Positions 34,419-44,958 of a DNA stretch of 64,000 bases are shown piece after piece; position 1 is the first letter of the stretch; every line of letters starts with the position of its first letter. A program made the position numbers and the translations under genes. The stretch comes from Favolaschia claudopus. Its lineage: Eukaryota > Basidiomycota > Agaricomycetes > Agaricales > Mycenaceae. The stretch covers positions 1,984,001 to 2,048,000 of the forward strand of contig JAWWNJ010000028.1 in assembly GCA_037176885.1 (NCBI GenBank). The letters run 5' to 3'. Below the pieces are notes generated by a model. The model saw nothing but the letters and a program-made list of their open reading frames with translations, ran no database searches and was not told the origin of the DNA.

Positions 34419-35715
34419 TCTGACGGAGGATTCGACACATTCTCTTGCACAATCTCCACACCGACCGAAGCTTCCGCCTCGCACATCATTCGGGATCTCC
34501 CTACCATTGTCCTGATACTTCCGATCTTCGCCGCATCCGCTTTGTTCCACCGTAAGTGGCATATTCTCCGTCTTCTCCAAAAGAACGAACTGGAGGAAGA
34601 ACATTCTCGCACAGCTATATTCGCCGACCGACACATTAGACGATTCAATCTCGTCACATCCGATCCACGAGGACATGCAGACACTAAGGCGAAGGTGGAC
34701 GCGACCTATGGTAGAGAAATTCTTGCTGATGATGTACTAAAAATCGCGGTTTGTGCCTTTCATCTTGTATAGTGAGTGCTGACATCAGATTCTCCGGTTT
34801 CTCACAGGAAACACTCAACATCTCAAGCTTCCATGTCGCAGGACTCGCCATGGGGGGCTCGGTGGCATTGCAGGTCGCGGTTTGCGCTCCCCATCGGGTT
34901 CGGTCCGTATTCGTCGTCTCGCCAGCGCCCCAAGTCAAAGTAAGTAACTTACCCCTGGTGCCTTTCCATTGATTTGAGCTGATGATATATCGCGATGAAT
35001 AGCCATCGGAGGTTATGCAAGGCCGACAAGAAATCGCTGACTGTTGGATTCGGGGTCATCAAACCAACCCCACCGAAATCGACGAAGTCGCAGCAGAAGA
35101 TGGTATTTATGGCGCGCTTCAATTTATGTATAACAACGTTATCGAGACTCCACTCCTCAAAGCGTGAGTGATACTCTGCACCCGATTGACTCTCGCTCCC
35201 TCTCACCTTGAACGAGTTTGATCTCCTACGGCGTCAACAAAGTGCGGAGAACGTGGACCGGCGATAATGCACATCTGATTCAGCTCATCACCGTGCAATT
35301 CTTTTTGAACCAACACCCTTTCGATGTCTCCTCGCTGGAGCGGATCCGCGCACCGGTGTTGTTGGTGCACTGTAGCGAGGATATCGTGTACCCACGCCGC
35401 CATGCCGAGGCAATGCTTAAACTCTTGCATGCCGCTGATGTGGAGGCAAGGCTCGTTACGCTTGAAGGAGCGCCGCATTGGGGTAATGCTACGCATCTAG
35501 AGGAGTGAGTTGCCCCCTATAATATGTTATCATGCTTGAGACAGCGCTGTGCTTACTTGGATTAATTTGATAGGACAAATGCGCTACTGTATGACTTTGT
35601 GATGAGCAGCTGTGATACATCCAAGCTCCCGCCACCGCCGGAGATTGTAGAGTCTCCATTCGTGGAGGAGTTGGCGCGACATGGGCTTGTGGAGGGGGAG
35701 GTTGATTTGGAGTAG
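34419..35715 (+). CDS. Alpha/beta-hydrolase-fold protein lacking the nucleophile Ser (right arm; 5' end disturbed)
   Basis: This is the mirror copy of the gene at 10269-8954. From 34419 the protein reads SDGGFDTFSCTISTPTEASA, then NLVTSDPRGHADTKAKVD, FHVAGLAMGGSVALQVA, APVLLVHCSEDIVYP and EGAPHWGNATHLEE. The elbow has Ala (GCC) where Ser is expected; Asp and His remain. Upstream of 34419 the two copies lose similarity. The nearest matching ATG (34385) is 10 nt further away than in the left arm, hence out of frame, so the native start is missing or has been replaced. The intron before LISYGVNK ends in GAG (near 35216) where the left copy has CAG. The left copy looks the better preserved; this one may be decaying. 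Confidence 0.6.
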
Positions 35716-36036
35716 GAGGTAGCATCACACTGCGTGAAGGTATAAGTATAATAATATCCGCTGTCTTGACCTCGAAACCTAGAGACATTTCTTAATTAAC
35801 TATCTTCACCGCCCGTACACCGTGTAAATAAACGCTGTGAGTTTCTCCCTGTGATATTTTCGAAGCTGACAATTTATATCTTCCTTAGGTTACACTATTA
35901 CTCTCATTATCTCCCCCATGTCCCTCCAAATTTACGACGAATCACTTTCTCAATCAATCAACTTATCCCGAAATCCTCGTGCGTCACGAATTATAATTGA
36001 TTCCATCGAATGAACGTATAGAAATAATCAACTGCA
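35716..36036. other. Short convergent intergenic region (right arm)
   Basis: Counterpart of 8670-8953, between the converging hydrolase and SGNH genes. No gene was seen. Confidence 0.5.
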
Positions 36037-36792
36037 TCACTGAATATCGAAGATCCAACCCCTCTTGTACGCCTCCTGGATCCCGTCGTAGAACGCCTTC
36101 CCCATCCGCGCATACCCAGCATCGTTAGGGTGCGTTCCATCCACCAAATCACCAACAGCAATAACAGCGTGCGAGTCGACCAAAATAACCGGTTTCCCTG
36201 CATCGACGAAACTCTGCACCAAATCAGGGAGCGCCGCGTTAAACGCAAGGATGCGCTCTTCCGAGGGCGGATCGGCGTTGGGGTGCAGGGTAGACACCAC
36301 CACCACCGTCTCGGACGACGCATCGAGCACATCTTGAATCAGATTCTTCAGCCGGTTCGGAGCGTCGGCGACATCAATGTCGCGTTTCATATCGTTCGTC
36401 CCCGCGACGATCGCCACGATGTTGGGCTGGTAGATGGGCATGGCGGTGTTGCCCTTGGCGTCGATTTCCGTGATGATGAGGCCGTTGTAGCCTTCGTTGT
36501 CCGGATCGGACATGTTGCCGCCTTTTTGGGAGCCGACCATGTCGACGTCGTTTCCGTCGGCGAGGAGGAGGTTGTAGAGCGTCCCGCGGTAGCCGTTGCC
36601 GTCGGTGCTGCCTTTGCCGTAGGTGACGGATGCTGTTTGCGCAGCGTTAGTGTTGGTAGGAAAGATTGGGAGCTTAAATTCAGACGCACCGCCTAGAGGC
36701 ATAATTCTGCACGACTTCCCGGCGAATCCGGCTTGTGAGGCAGGGAGCAATGCCATTGCAAGTGAAAGAAGAGAGAACTGGGTGAAAAGCAT
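36037..36792 (-). CDS. Secreted SGNH/GDSL-type hydrolase (CE3-like), right arm
   Basis: Mirror copy of the left SGNH gene, about 95% identical in protein by eye. The start at 36792 gives MLFTQFSLLSLAMALLPASQ (signal peptide); an in-frame upstream ATG at 36822 is possible. A 57-nt intron (36689-36633; GTGCGT..CAG) interrupts block I; splicing gives PLGASVTYG. VAGTNDM and DGTHPNDAGYARMG supply the remaining catalytic blocks. Unlike the left copy, this intron has no in-frame stop and could be read through as 19 extra codons, so retention would give a full-length but disrupted block I. The secreted esterase role is inferred from family. Confidence 0.85.
   Translation of the reverse strand: MLFTQFSLLSLAMALLPASQAGFAGKSCRIMPLGGASEFKLPIFPTNTNAAQTASVTYGKGSTDGNGYRGTLYNLLLADGNDVDMVGSQKGGNMSDPDNEGYNGLIITEIDAKGNTAMPIYQPNIVAIVAGTNDMKRDIDVADAPNRLKNLIQDVLDASSETVVVVSTLHPNADPPSEERILAFNAALPDLVQSFVDAGKPVILVDSHAVIAVGDLVDGTHPNDAGYARMGKAFYDGIQEAYKRGWIFDIQ
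36633..36689 (-). other. Frame-neutral intron in the right SGNH gene
   Basis: The intron is 57 nt (a multiple of three) without an in-frame stop, whereas the left-arm intron is 55 nt and contains a stop. Retention would insert residues between Gly and Ala of the catalytic GAS block. Confidence 0.5.
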
Positions 36793-37598
36793 TATGAAGA
36801 ATATGAATGTGGAAGGCAACACCTTGCAAGGTCTTTATAGTCACGACGATCCGAAGTGTTGGACCAACAAACCCCACGCTCGGGTTCAGAGGTGAGAAGG
36901 CTATATCGAATGCGAGTGTGTTGGGATAATCTAGCTGATGCATTCGTCAAGGCTCGAGCACTGCAGGGAGCCGAAGCGGCTTCCGAGCCGTCCGAACCAC
37001 CCGCAAACGCGTCAAGTGCGTGCTATCGTGCATTGTGTATGCGCTTGGCAAAGTCAGACCGCGGCGAATTCTGCCCGAGTTGTTGGGTCGTCCAGCGGTA
37101 GCCAACAGTTACAAGGGAATGACTGCAATGCTGGCGATTCAAATTTCAACATAAAATAAGTACTTACTCCATGCAGAGATTTTAGAGGGGGCCGTCGTAG
37201 TCTGGTTGAAAACGTTCTGCAGCATAAATCAGAGGACGAGAATAGCTTGTATAGCTCACATCCGGAATGCCAGTGTACCTGAATGTCATTCGCAATTTTT
37301 TGACTCGGAGTAGGTACCTACTTCGTGTTTACTTCAGGTGTTCGACAGTCGACGCGACTTCAGCGACACTATGTCTTTCTCCAAGACATCCAGATATAGG
37401 TAGCTCCCGTCCTCATTCCACCTATTTTACTTCCTTTCTTTGCCCTATCCTCATGAAATTGCAAAAAAGAAAAAACAAATTGAAGATGCCGTTCGATGCC
37501 GGTGCTAGTGTCTCGAATACAGATTCAAACAAGGGCGATTATGTAAGATCTTCCTTCACCGTCTTGCCACCACCACCACACCACCACTGCCCCTCTTC
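36793..37598. other. Intergenic region containing the deletion/insertion junction of the arms
   Basis: From 36840 to about 37115 it matches the left arm (7860 down to about 7587), including the small divergent frame starting at 36910. From about 37120 to 37570 it has no match in the left arm. Similarity resumes just before the BTB1 start. The left arm has BTB2 and MYND in this interval. Confidence 0.6.
36833..36839 (-). promoter_or_regulatory. TATA-like box of the right SGNH gene
   Basis: TATAAAG on the minus strand about 41 bp upstream of the start at 36792, in the same place as the left-arm TATAAAAA. Confidence 0.4.
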
Positions 37599-38626
37599 AT
37601 GGACGTCGACTCGCAAGCTCCAAGTTTTCTCCCGGAGGACTTGACGCGTGCTGATGGCCTTTGGTTCGAAGACTGTGGCCTCATAATCCTCGCCGAGAAA
37701 ACGATCTTCCGGGTTTCACGCGACTATCTCGCCGCACACTCTCCTATATTCAAAGATATGCTTGCTCTTCCGGCACCCAGAGAGGTTGATATGATGCTTG
37801 ACTGTCCATTTGTCGCACTTCCCGACAGTGCGGCCGACATAACGGTGTTTCTCAAAGCGTTGATGTTTCCCGAGTGAGGAGTTTCACAGCGTAGCTTTGC
37901 CCTTTGCTGAGATTCCGTACTAGCTTTTTTGAACCTCATCCGGCGCCAACTTCTTATGCGATTCTTACCGCGGTCCTTCGAATGAGCCATAAATACGATG
38001 TCGCGACCCTCCGAAAACGCGCTCTCGTCCATCTTTCTTCCCAAGTTCCAACTCAACTTCATGATTACGAATTTCTCGCCTCGCAAAAGGACCCCCCGTG
38101 GATTGCGCAGCTCAAAGATGAGGATGGCCCAGGATTTCACTCCCTCACCGCTCTCGCTCGCTCTTTATCAATTGAGTGGATTCTCCCCATCGCTTTCTAC
38201 CGTGTCTGTGCGTTCTCAACCGAAGAAGGGATCCTCAGAAGCGATCACACTCTTAGCGATAAAGTCAATATCGTGACTGCCTGCCGTACATTGGAAGGAG
38301 CCGTCGTCACGAATATGTTGGATTTTTTGTGGCCCAACCCCGTCGATGGGTGCGATACGCCTTCACAGTGCTCGGTGTCAAAAATTGCTATGCGCCGTCG
38401 TAAGGAGTCATGTCGAAATCGTCCCTCCTCGCGCGCTCCAACAATGCCCTTGGATCTCTGGACTATCGGCAAATGGGATACGTTGCGGGTCTGCACCGCT
38501 TGTCTCGATAGCATGAAAGGGAAGCATGAAGAAGCTAAGCAAGAGCATTGGGACAGTATTCCGGAGATGTTTGAGCTTCCCTCGTGGGCCGAGTTGGAAA
38601 AGCTGAAGGCGGAGGCATTGAACTGA
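37599..38626 (+). CDS. BTB/POZ domain protein (BTB1, right arm)
   Basis: Two exons with a short intron (donor GTGAGG near 37876, acceptor TAG near 37923) encode about 333 residues. BTB motifs are identical in order to the left copy: GLWFEDCGLIILAEKT, DYLAAHSPIFKDMLALP, VALPDSAADITVFLKALM, then MSHKYDVATLRKRALVHLSS. The splice joins FPD to FFEPHPAPTSYA. The tail has CTACLDSMKGKHEEAK and ends ELEKLKAEALN. No stops or frameshifts, so this copy appears functional. Substitutions are spread over the protein and concentrated in the tail. The interaction partner is unknown. Confidence 0.85.
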
Positions 38627-39284
38627 TATAACTTGACCCATAAGGTACGCCTTTCTCGGACTCAATTCCGCAATTGCCTTGCACTGAGAGCCAAGGGGTA
38701 GACTCAATCACATCGTCGAAACTCTATAAATTATGTATCTCGTGCTACGTAGCCGAATTCTCAAAGTGCGTAGTGCTTGGCCACGGGGTGCGCGGGCCTT
38801 GGTCTCAGTGGCAAGTTTTCTGGATTCCTTATCGCTGGCGCGGCTCAGCATCAACCCACTCAGACGTCGACTGCGGAGGATGTCCACGTTATACCTGTGA
38901 CGGTCAGATTTATGTCTTGCCTAGCTAAAGTCGACTTTCTTGTCAACGAATGACGAAGAGATGGGAACATAAAACCATTCTCGACCTCCGGATTCTCTGA
39001 TTCAGATGCTTTACATCAGGCTGCTTCTCGGAATTTCGAACGATTTCCCTCGCATCTCGAATTAGTATGGTGGTTTTAACCATGTGTTCGCCGTTTTCAG
39101 ACTACCCTTTCCCTGATTATCCCGTGTACAGGAACCAAACAATCTACCTAGGCAAAATTGGTGTCACAAGTTCACAACAATTGACATACATGCAAAGTTT
39201 CTCGCACAACATTCGCGCGCACTGCGATGAAGTAGCATATATATGCTAAGTTGAGAAGCACTCGGGATAGAAAAAATTTGGGAC
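38627..39284. other. Intergenic/3' region, right arm
   Basis: Mirror of 1864-2541. Small indels break the reading frame that is open in the left copy, consistent with non-coding sequence. Confidence 0.5.
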
Positions 39285-41683
39285 TTACAAGAGTACATCA
39301 AAGAACGTATATCGCTCGGATTCTGCGCCGCGGTGAACGATAAGCGCATATACTGGGATTACTGGACTCACAGTTGCACATATACAAGTGACGCTGAGGT
39401 CACCCTTATACTTGTACGTAGATAAAAGTTGACGGTGAATACCTTTTACCTTCTGAGATACATCTGGAATGCATTTACTGATGGCCAAGAGAAACAGGAC
39501 AATAGAGACGAACAAGCAAGTATCGCGTCTGCGTCGTTTGGCTGATCCAAATACGACGTCACGTATTGGGAGAATTGCTTTCCGGACTGAATTTTGTGTC
39601 TCAGTATATCGTTTTGGTTATGCACTACGTTACAATTAAGTACCTTGATTAGCCTGAGGACTATCGGAAAGAAGCAAAGCAGAGCTCACCACAGTAAGGT
39701 TGACGGATGCCAGCAGGTGGTTGCTACAAATGGCTCGCCATTGCTTGAAGGATTGCTCCTAGGTCCCGAGCATCGGTAGCTGCATATCTAAACCTGAACC
39801 ACAGCCTACCAAAGGATTGAATTCGATGCCGTTCTCTTGATAGACTTCGTCGAAAGCTTGGAATAAATTAGTCTCATATGTATAGCCATGGAAATCGATC
39901 GTGGCCGTCCAAACCTGAGATAGGGATGAGAAAGAATAAGCATGTCACTTCGACATGTTCATGAGCGCGTATTAAGTAACTTTCTCAAAGAAACCGACCA
40001 TTCTCAACGAACTGCCCACGGAGCTGGAGGTCGGAATATCAGTTTCAGACAAGCTGGGTAAATGGTTCAGCATACCTTGTTCACTAGTCGTTAATGCACC
40101 CCTCATTTCGTAAGCGGTCAAACGTCCCGCTTTCCAAGAAGCTGAGGGGTTGTGTTAGCGAAGGCTGGGATCTTTCTGTGGATACATACATTCTCCTTCA
40201 ATATCGTGCTTCTCTGGCCCCTCCGCGTAAGGGTTATGTACTCTTGTCCGAAGAAGATCATCTGTTATTCGGCGTACATCAGGGAGCGATTGAGCGAATT
40301 AAGAGCCCCACATACTCGTTGTGGGGATATAATTTTCATCGCAGATGCGTTGCAAATCATCCAAGAAACTAGGCGTAAACGATCAACGATCAGTAACCGA
40401 AATTCAAGCGACCGAATTAAGGCTCACAATCCAGGCTGGGTTTTCAGTTCTATCTTGTGCGCTTCTAGTAACATTTGCATCTCACTCGATGTCCAAAGTT
40501 CTTGCATATCACTGGCACAAGCGGACAGCAGCCGACTCGCCCGTTTCTCTTCCTCCCTCATATGTTCGCGACGAAAAGGAATTAGTACGTTTGGCGAGGA
40601 AAACTCGGCGACTCTGCTAAAACGATACCACCCTGTCTGTAGAATCATCTCGGGAGGAGCGATGCAGCTGAACAACGTCTCTTCCACTTGATATGTAACT
40701 GGTGCGATTTTCATTGCCAATCTTTTCAACTCAGAGCTTGGCGACGACTGGAGAACAAGACCGATCAGGAAGTCCATTGACCGCATAAGGTTGAGCCGAA
40801 TCGCAGGTCGCCATGCGTCCATCTGAAAGATCGAAAGTGGACGAAAGCGATGAGATAAATTCTGAACACCGCCTACCTCAGCACGGAAGGCTTTCGGAGC
40901 GAAGCAACTTCGAAGGCCTTTCAAGAGGGTGGTTTTCCCGCAATCTCTGGGACCTGGCAAGGTTCAGCCGGAGTGAGATGACTTGGGAAGCAAAATCTAC
41001 GAACCAAGCACAATAATCTTCACGTTACGGATCTCTGTCTTTCGTCGAAGCTCCGCTTCAAGCGCAAGGGATTTATCGATAGCCCTGCTCAGATTTTTCC
41101 GCCTTCTACAACATTATCACTCCGGTCATGGCATGGATTATCAGCCTTACCATATGCGTGGAGGATGCTGCGAAGTTGGCGCGGGTAACGAAACTGGCGG
41201 CGTCAGTTGATCTGCGCTTTGGGCGTCTCCAAGGACGGATAATTGTGACACGAGACTCCAAATCTCACTATCGCTCGATTTCAGTAATTCGGGTATTTGC
41301 ATCCATATGCGCGATTTCATGATGGCTTGAAGCTCGTCTTTCCCTCCCACATCAACTCGGTCAATGAGCTCAGCCAGGATTGTAATTTTGGTAGAAGCGG
41401 AGACGTAGTTTAATCTGCAATCGCCTAGCATCAGTACGAAGGCTTGATTCAATTCCCAAGTTACACACGGAAGATAGCTTGAAAATATACAGAGAAGATC
41501 ACTCAAGAGTGGCGTCCCGCGACTTTGCGCTATGAATTCCTGCGCTTGACGATGGTACATCAGTTTCATGAGTGGCTTTGCGAGAGCGTGGAGGTTGAGA
41601 GTCGGGCCGGAGAGGTTGGGGTTGCTGTCAGACCACCAGCTGAAGATGCTAGAACGCGATTGCTGGCGAACCAAGGGCGGCAT
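39285..41683 (-). pseudogene. G-alpha-like gene, right arm, with armadillo-like N-terminal exons and a frameshift
   Basis: The 5' part (41683 to about 41151) encodes MPPLVRQQSRSSIFSWWSDS, then NPNLSGPTLNLHALAKPLMK, QAQEFIAQSRGTPLLSD and, after a GTGTGT..CAG intron, YVSASTKITILAELIDR. This is the N-terminal signature of agaricomycete armadillo-type proteins. A 48-nt intron (41150-41103, GTAAGG..GAAG) joins IW to RKNLSRAIDKSLALEAEL and the P-loop GPRDCGKTT. The remaining G-alpha-like exons mirror 1-1863. Near 39611 one nucleotide is missing relative to the left copy: the TKIDIL block becomes TK then out-of-frame and stops. I therefore call it a pseudogene, although a truncated product with the N-terminal half could still be made. 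Confidence 0.55.
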
Positions 41684-43700
41684 CGTAGCAGAGAGAGAGC
41701 AATAAGTAAAGACGAGGTCTATGTGCGAGAGAGAAAGAAAAGGCGGTGCGAAAAACAAATGCTGTAGTCGTCGCCATGGCAGCAATGACGGAAATGGAAG
41801 GAGAGAGTGCCATAAAAAAGGGCTGTATTGTAGAGAAGGACGCATGGGTATGTAGCAAATGTATAGGTAACGGAAAGGATAGATTCAAAAGGGAGAGTCA
41901 GCTGTGGTGGATGCCTCCGAGGCGAGGCTTGCAAATCGCCGAAGCGTGGGGGCGGGACAACGATTGAAACGACATGCTGCGCACGATGAGAGCAAGCTGA
42001 GCTAGCGGTCGCGAGACAGGGAGTGGAGAATAGCGAACAGGAGGGGCAGCTTCATCGTCGCAATCTGGTTGTGTCGAGACGAGGATGAGACACGCCCCTT
42101 CCCCTTCTCCTCCTCTGCCCATACCCCCTGTACCCACTGTCCCGCTTTCGGAATCCTTCCCTTCCCCCGCTCTCACAACCCCGCAGCTGTGTCCGCAGCC
42201 TCTCTCCCCACCCCTCCTCTTGCCCAGGCACACTCGCATCCTCCCCTCCCACGTCCCCTCGCATCCGTATATACATCGTCATCCCCATCCGCCACAGCGC
42301 CTACACCGACACCTGTATCGTCATCAGTAAGAACACGGGCATCGAGAACGTAGGTACATACCTTCGTTCCTTCCATCCAATTGTTCGGGTTGGCAGCGGG
42401 AGGATGGGAGGGCAAAGTAGGCGACGAAGGCGGAGGTGGGGGACGGACGATGAAGCTGGGTCGGAGAAAGTGATAGAAAAAGCTTGTCCGCGTCGCGAAG
42501 AGGCGAACTCGCACCCGTGTCGTGTCGAGACAAGGGCGAGCGAGGGAGTACGGTACGCCCTCACCCTCTTCATCTTCATCTTGCCGCTCCCCGCCGATCC
42601 CTGGGTCGGCCACGCTGCGTCCCTCGAACCCTGACTCTCCTTCCTGTACGCGTACAAAGCGTCTCCACCCTATTCCCCCTCTTCCATTCACTCTCCCGCC
42701 AGTCTTCCGTTCTCTCCAGTCCTTTCAGACCCACGTTGCCCCCACCTACACCCACGACGCCATCCTCGTCAGTCAGAGTCCGCGTGCAGGTGACGGCTTT
42801 GACGTGCTTCGCCGCCGACCCCTCCTCCTCGCCGCCTATCCTGCCGCTTCACATCCAGATCCAGATCCAAATGGACCTCCACACTCTATCCCTCCCGCTG
42901 CACGCCATGCGCCCCGTCGAGGTGAGAGATGGTGAAGCCGGGAGGCACAATGACGACATCGACGTGCGTGTACCCCGCCCCCAATCCCGAGCTTAACGAG
43001 GACGGTCGCATACTCGGTGGATCAGCCCTGCGTCTGCGAGCGAGTTGAGTGAACCGACGCTGCATCATAGTGAGGCTCACCGTCTTGCACGTTCGTGGCG
43101 CCACCCACAACGCCACTGCGGCGAGACGCGTACGCCGCGGTGGAAGACGGTGGGGTGTCTCAGGCCCAAGCGCGACGGGGAGGGGAGGGGAGGGGAGGGG
43201 AGAGACTTGCGTGCGTGCGATGAGCGGGAGTCCATTCGCCGTTTTTTCTTTTTGATTGAGCGTAGACGTGAGTGCCGTCGCAAGAATGTGAGAGGGGATG
43301 GGACCAGAATAGACGGAATAGACGTGCGAGATGCAGAGGTCAGAGGGTGTCAAGCTGGGGTAGGGGAGACGTCTTGGACACCTCTTCGTATCATATACCG
43401 CCCCATTCGCAGCCCATCCCATCCCATCCACACCTCTGTCTTCCTCGCTCGCCTCCTCTTCCCCGCTTGGTCCCCCACCTCGGCCTACATCTTCCCGTCC
43501 GTGTCTCCTCCTCCTTCTCCAAAGAAAGCAATTCGAAAGTTTGCTGTTACACCGTCAGCCGGGTACGGGCGGCGTCGATGTACGTACCTTGCATTCATCA
43601 GTACGCAGCGTATCTGCGCTTCGGGTCCGCTTGAGCTTTCCTTCCTCTCCCACCGCCGCTCCTTCTTGCCCATCATGATCCCGCCCCTTCTTCTTCGTCG
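41684..43700. other. Low-complexity region outside the right arm
   Basis: CT-rich and GA-rich tracts fill this interval, with internal near-repeats. For example GTGTCGAGAC-AGG followed by a pyrimidine stretch occurs near 42070 and 42524. Frames of up to 181 codons exist, but they are compositionally biased, open on both strands at once and match no family. I call no gene. Confidence 0.45.
43177..43201 (+). repeat. (GGGGA)5 tract, potential G-quadruplex
   Basis: Five perfect GGGGA units on the + strand. Four or more G4 runs with one-base loops can form a very stable quadruplex. Confidence 0.8.
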
Positions 43701-44958
43701 CCTAGCTATCTTCCCCGGGAATGCAGGGCGGCATTCCGTGAAAAGGTCTCTGGATCTACTGGAATTCACGGCGTCGTTGGGATCGTGGGAAGGAATCCAC
43801 GGCGCATCAATGCAACAGGGTGTAAATTGAACCTCAAATCACCGGAATCCATGGCGTCGCAAGGAATCCACGGCGTCGTCTGTCTACCCTCTGCCAACAG
43901 GAGAATAAAAAGAACACTGTCAAACAATTTCAGCACCAACTCGAAACTGCAAAAAGAATCTTATAGACGAGCCCTAGCCCTTATATTAAATGCGAAAAAA
44001 TTATAGCCAAGTGCGAGCCCTTATAATTAATGCCAGCTAAAATCATTATTATAGTCACCGGTTGGACACTATAATGACGGTGCAGAAAAATATTGCTGGA
44101 ACCAAATATGTCCCAAATGGCTTGCAAACCATGGTAGTGTCACCACGAATGGCCTGACAGGTCTCGGTGACTTGCTATATGGCCTCGAACGGAAACCGTA
44201 CGGCGAAAACCGGAACTCTGATAGCAGAGTCAATTATGCACCGATTGCCTTGGTTGTAGGCTCGAATTGAAGCGTTTGAATGCGGCTACAAGGCTACACT
44301 GCCAGCGATCGCATTGACCTAAGTCAAGGTACTCAGGTATTGGGACGTGTTGAATATATACGGTCATTTGCGTGCAGAGACAAGTGCACTGCATTGATTG
44401 AATGTGTCTCACTGATAGGACTTGAAAGCCACACATTATAGGTCTCTGGTGTCCTGGCAAGGTTTAGGGATATCGACTTCAGATGGTATAGACACTGCGT
44501 AGAGGGGACAAGCATCGAACACTGCAACCGAACAAATACGGAATCCAGCAAGGCAACACCAGAGCAGAGACGTTAAGGTTGGCGACAACCCAAGAGCACA
44601 GACGTTAAGGTTAGCGACCCCACTCCCCCGACGGAATTCACCAGAATATAAAATTTTTTCGGCAGCTTCGGAAAGGAAATCGAAGAGCACGCAATCCAGC
44701 AAGGCAGTGTACGGGTTAACAACAGAATGCAGCAAGGCATTGGCGAACTAGCCGCTCACAGCTGCCCGCTAGAACGTAAAGGAAAGCAAGGTCATCGGAG
44801 TGAGGGAAGCAACGTATTCAGCCAGAGACCTATGACTGCAAGGCCAGAGACCACCGAGCTGCAATACAACACGTCAAATGGTACAGAGTGAACAAGACGT
44901 GGTATTCACACAATCACCAACCATTATAAGGCCTGAACAGTACCGAATACAACCAGAG
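43701..44958 (+). repeat. Unit 1 of a tandem ~1.26-kb element (hairpin plus iteron arrays)
   Basis: It begins CCTAGCTATCTTCCCCGGGAAT. An inverted repeat GGAATGC..GCATTCC lies at 43718-43737. Four iterons of the form GGAATYCAYGGCGTCG or close lie at 43761, 43792, 43844 and 43863. An A-rich stretch with repeated CTTATA/TTATAG words follows (43950-44060). Then come two GACGTTAAGGTT boxes (44569, 44601), a TATAAAA box near 44647, and three AATCCAGCAAGGCA-type boxes (44542, 44693, 44726). No coding frame. It could be a non-autonomous transposon, an LTR-like unit or a replicon remnant; I cannot decide. Confidence 0.65.

Noticed and set aside
42173..43431. Frames of 137-181 codons on both strands
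   Set aside because: They are low-complexity CT/GA-rich DNA, open on both strands with biased composition and no domain.
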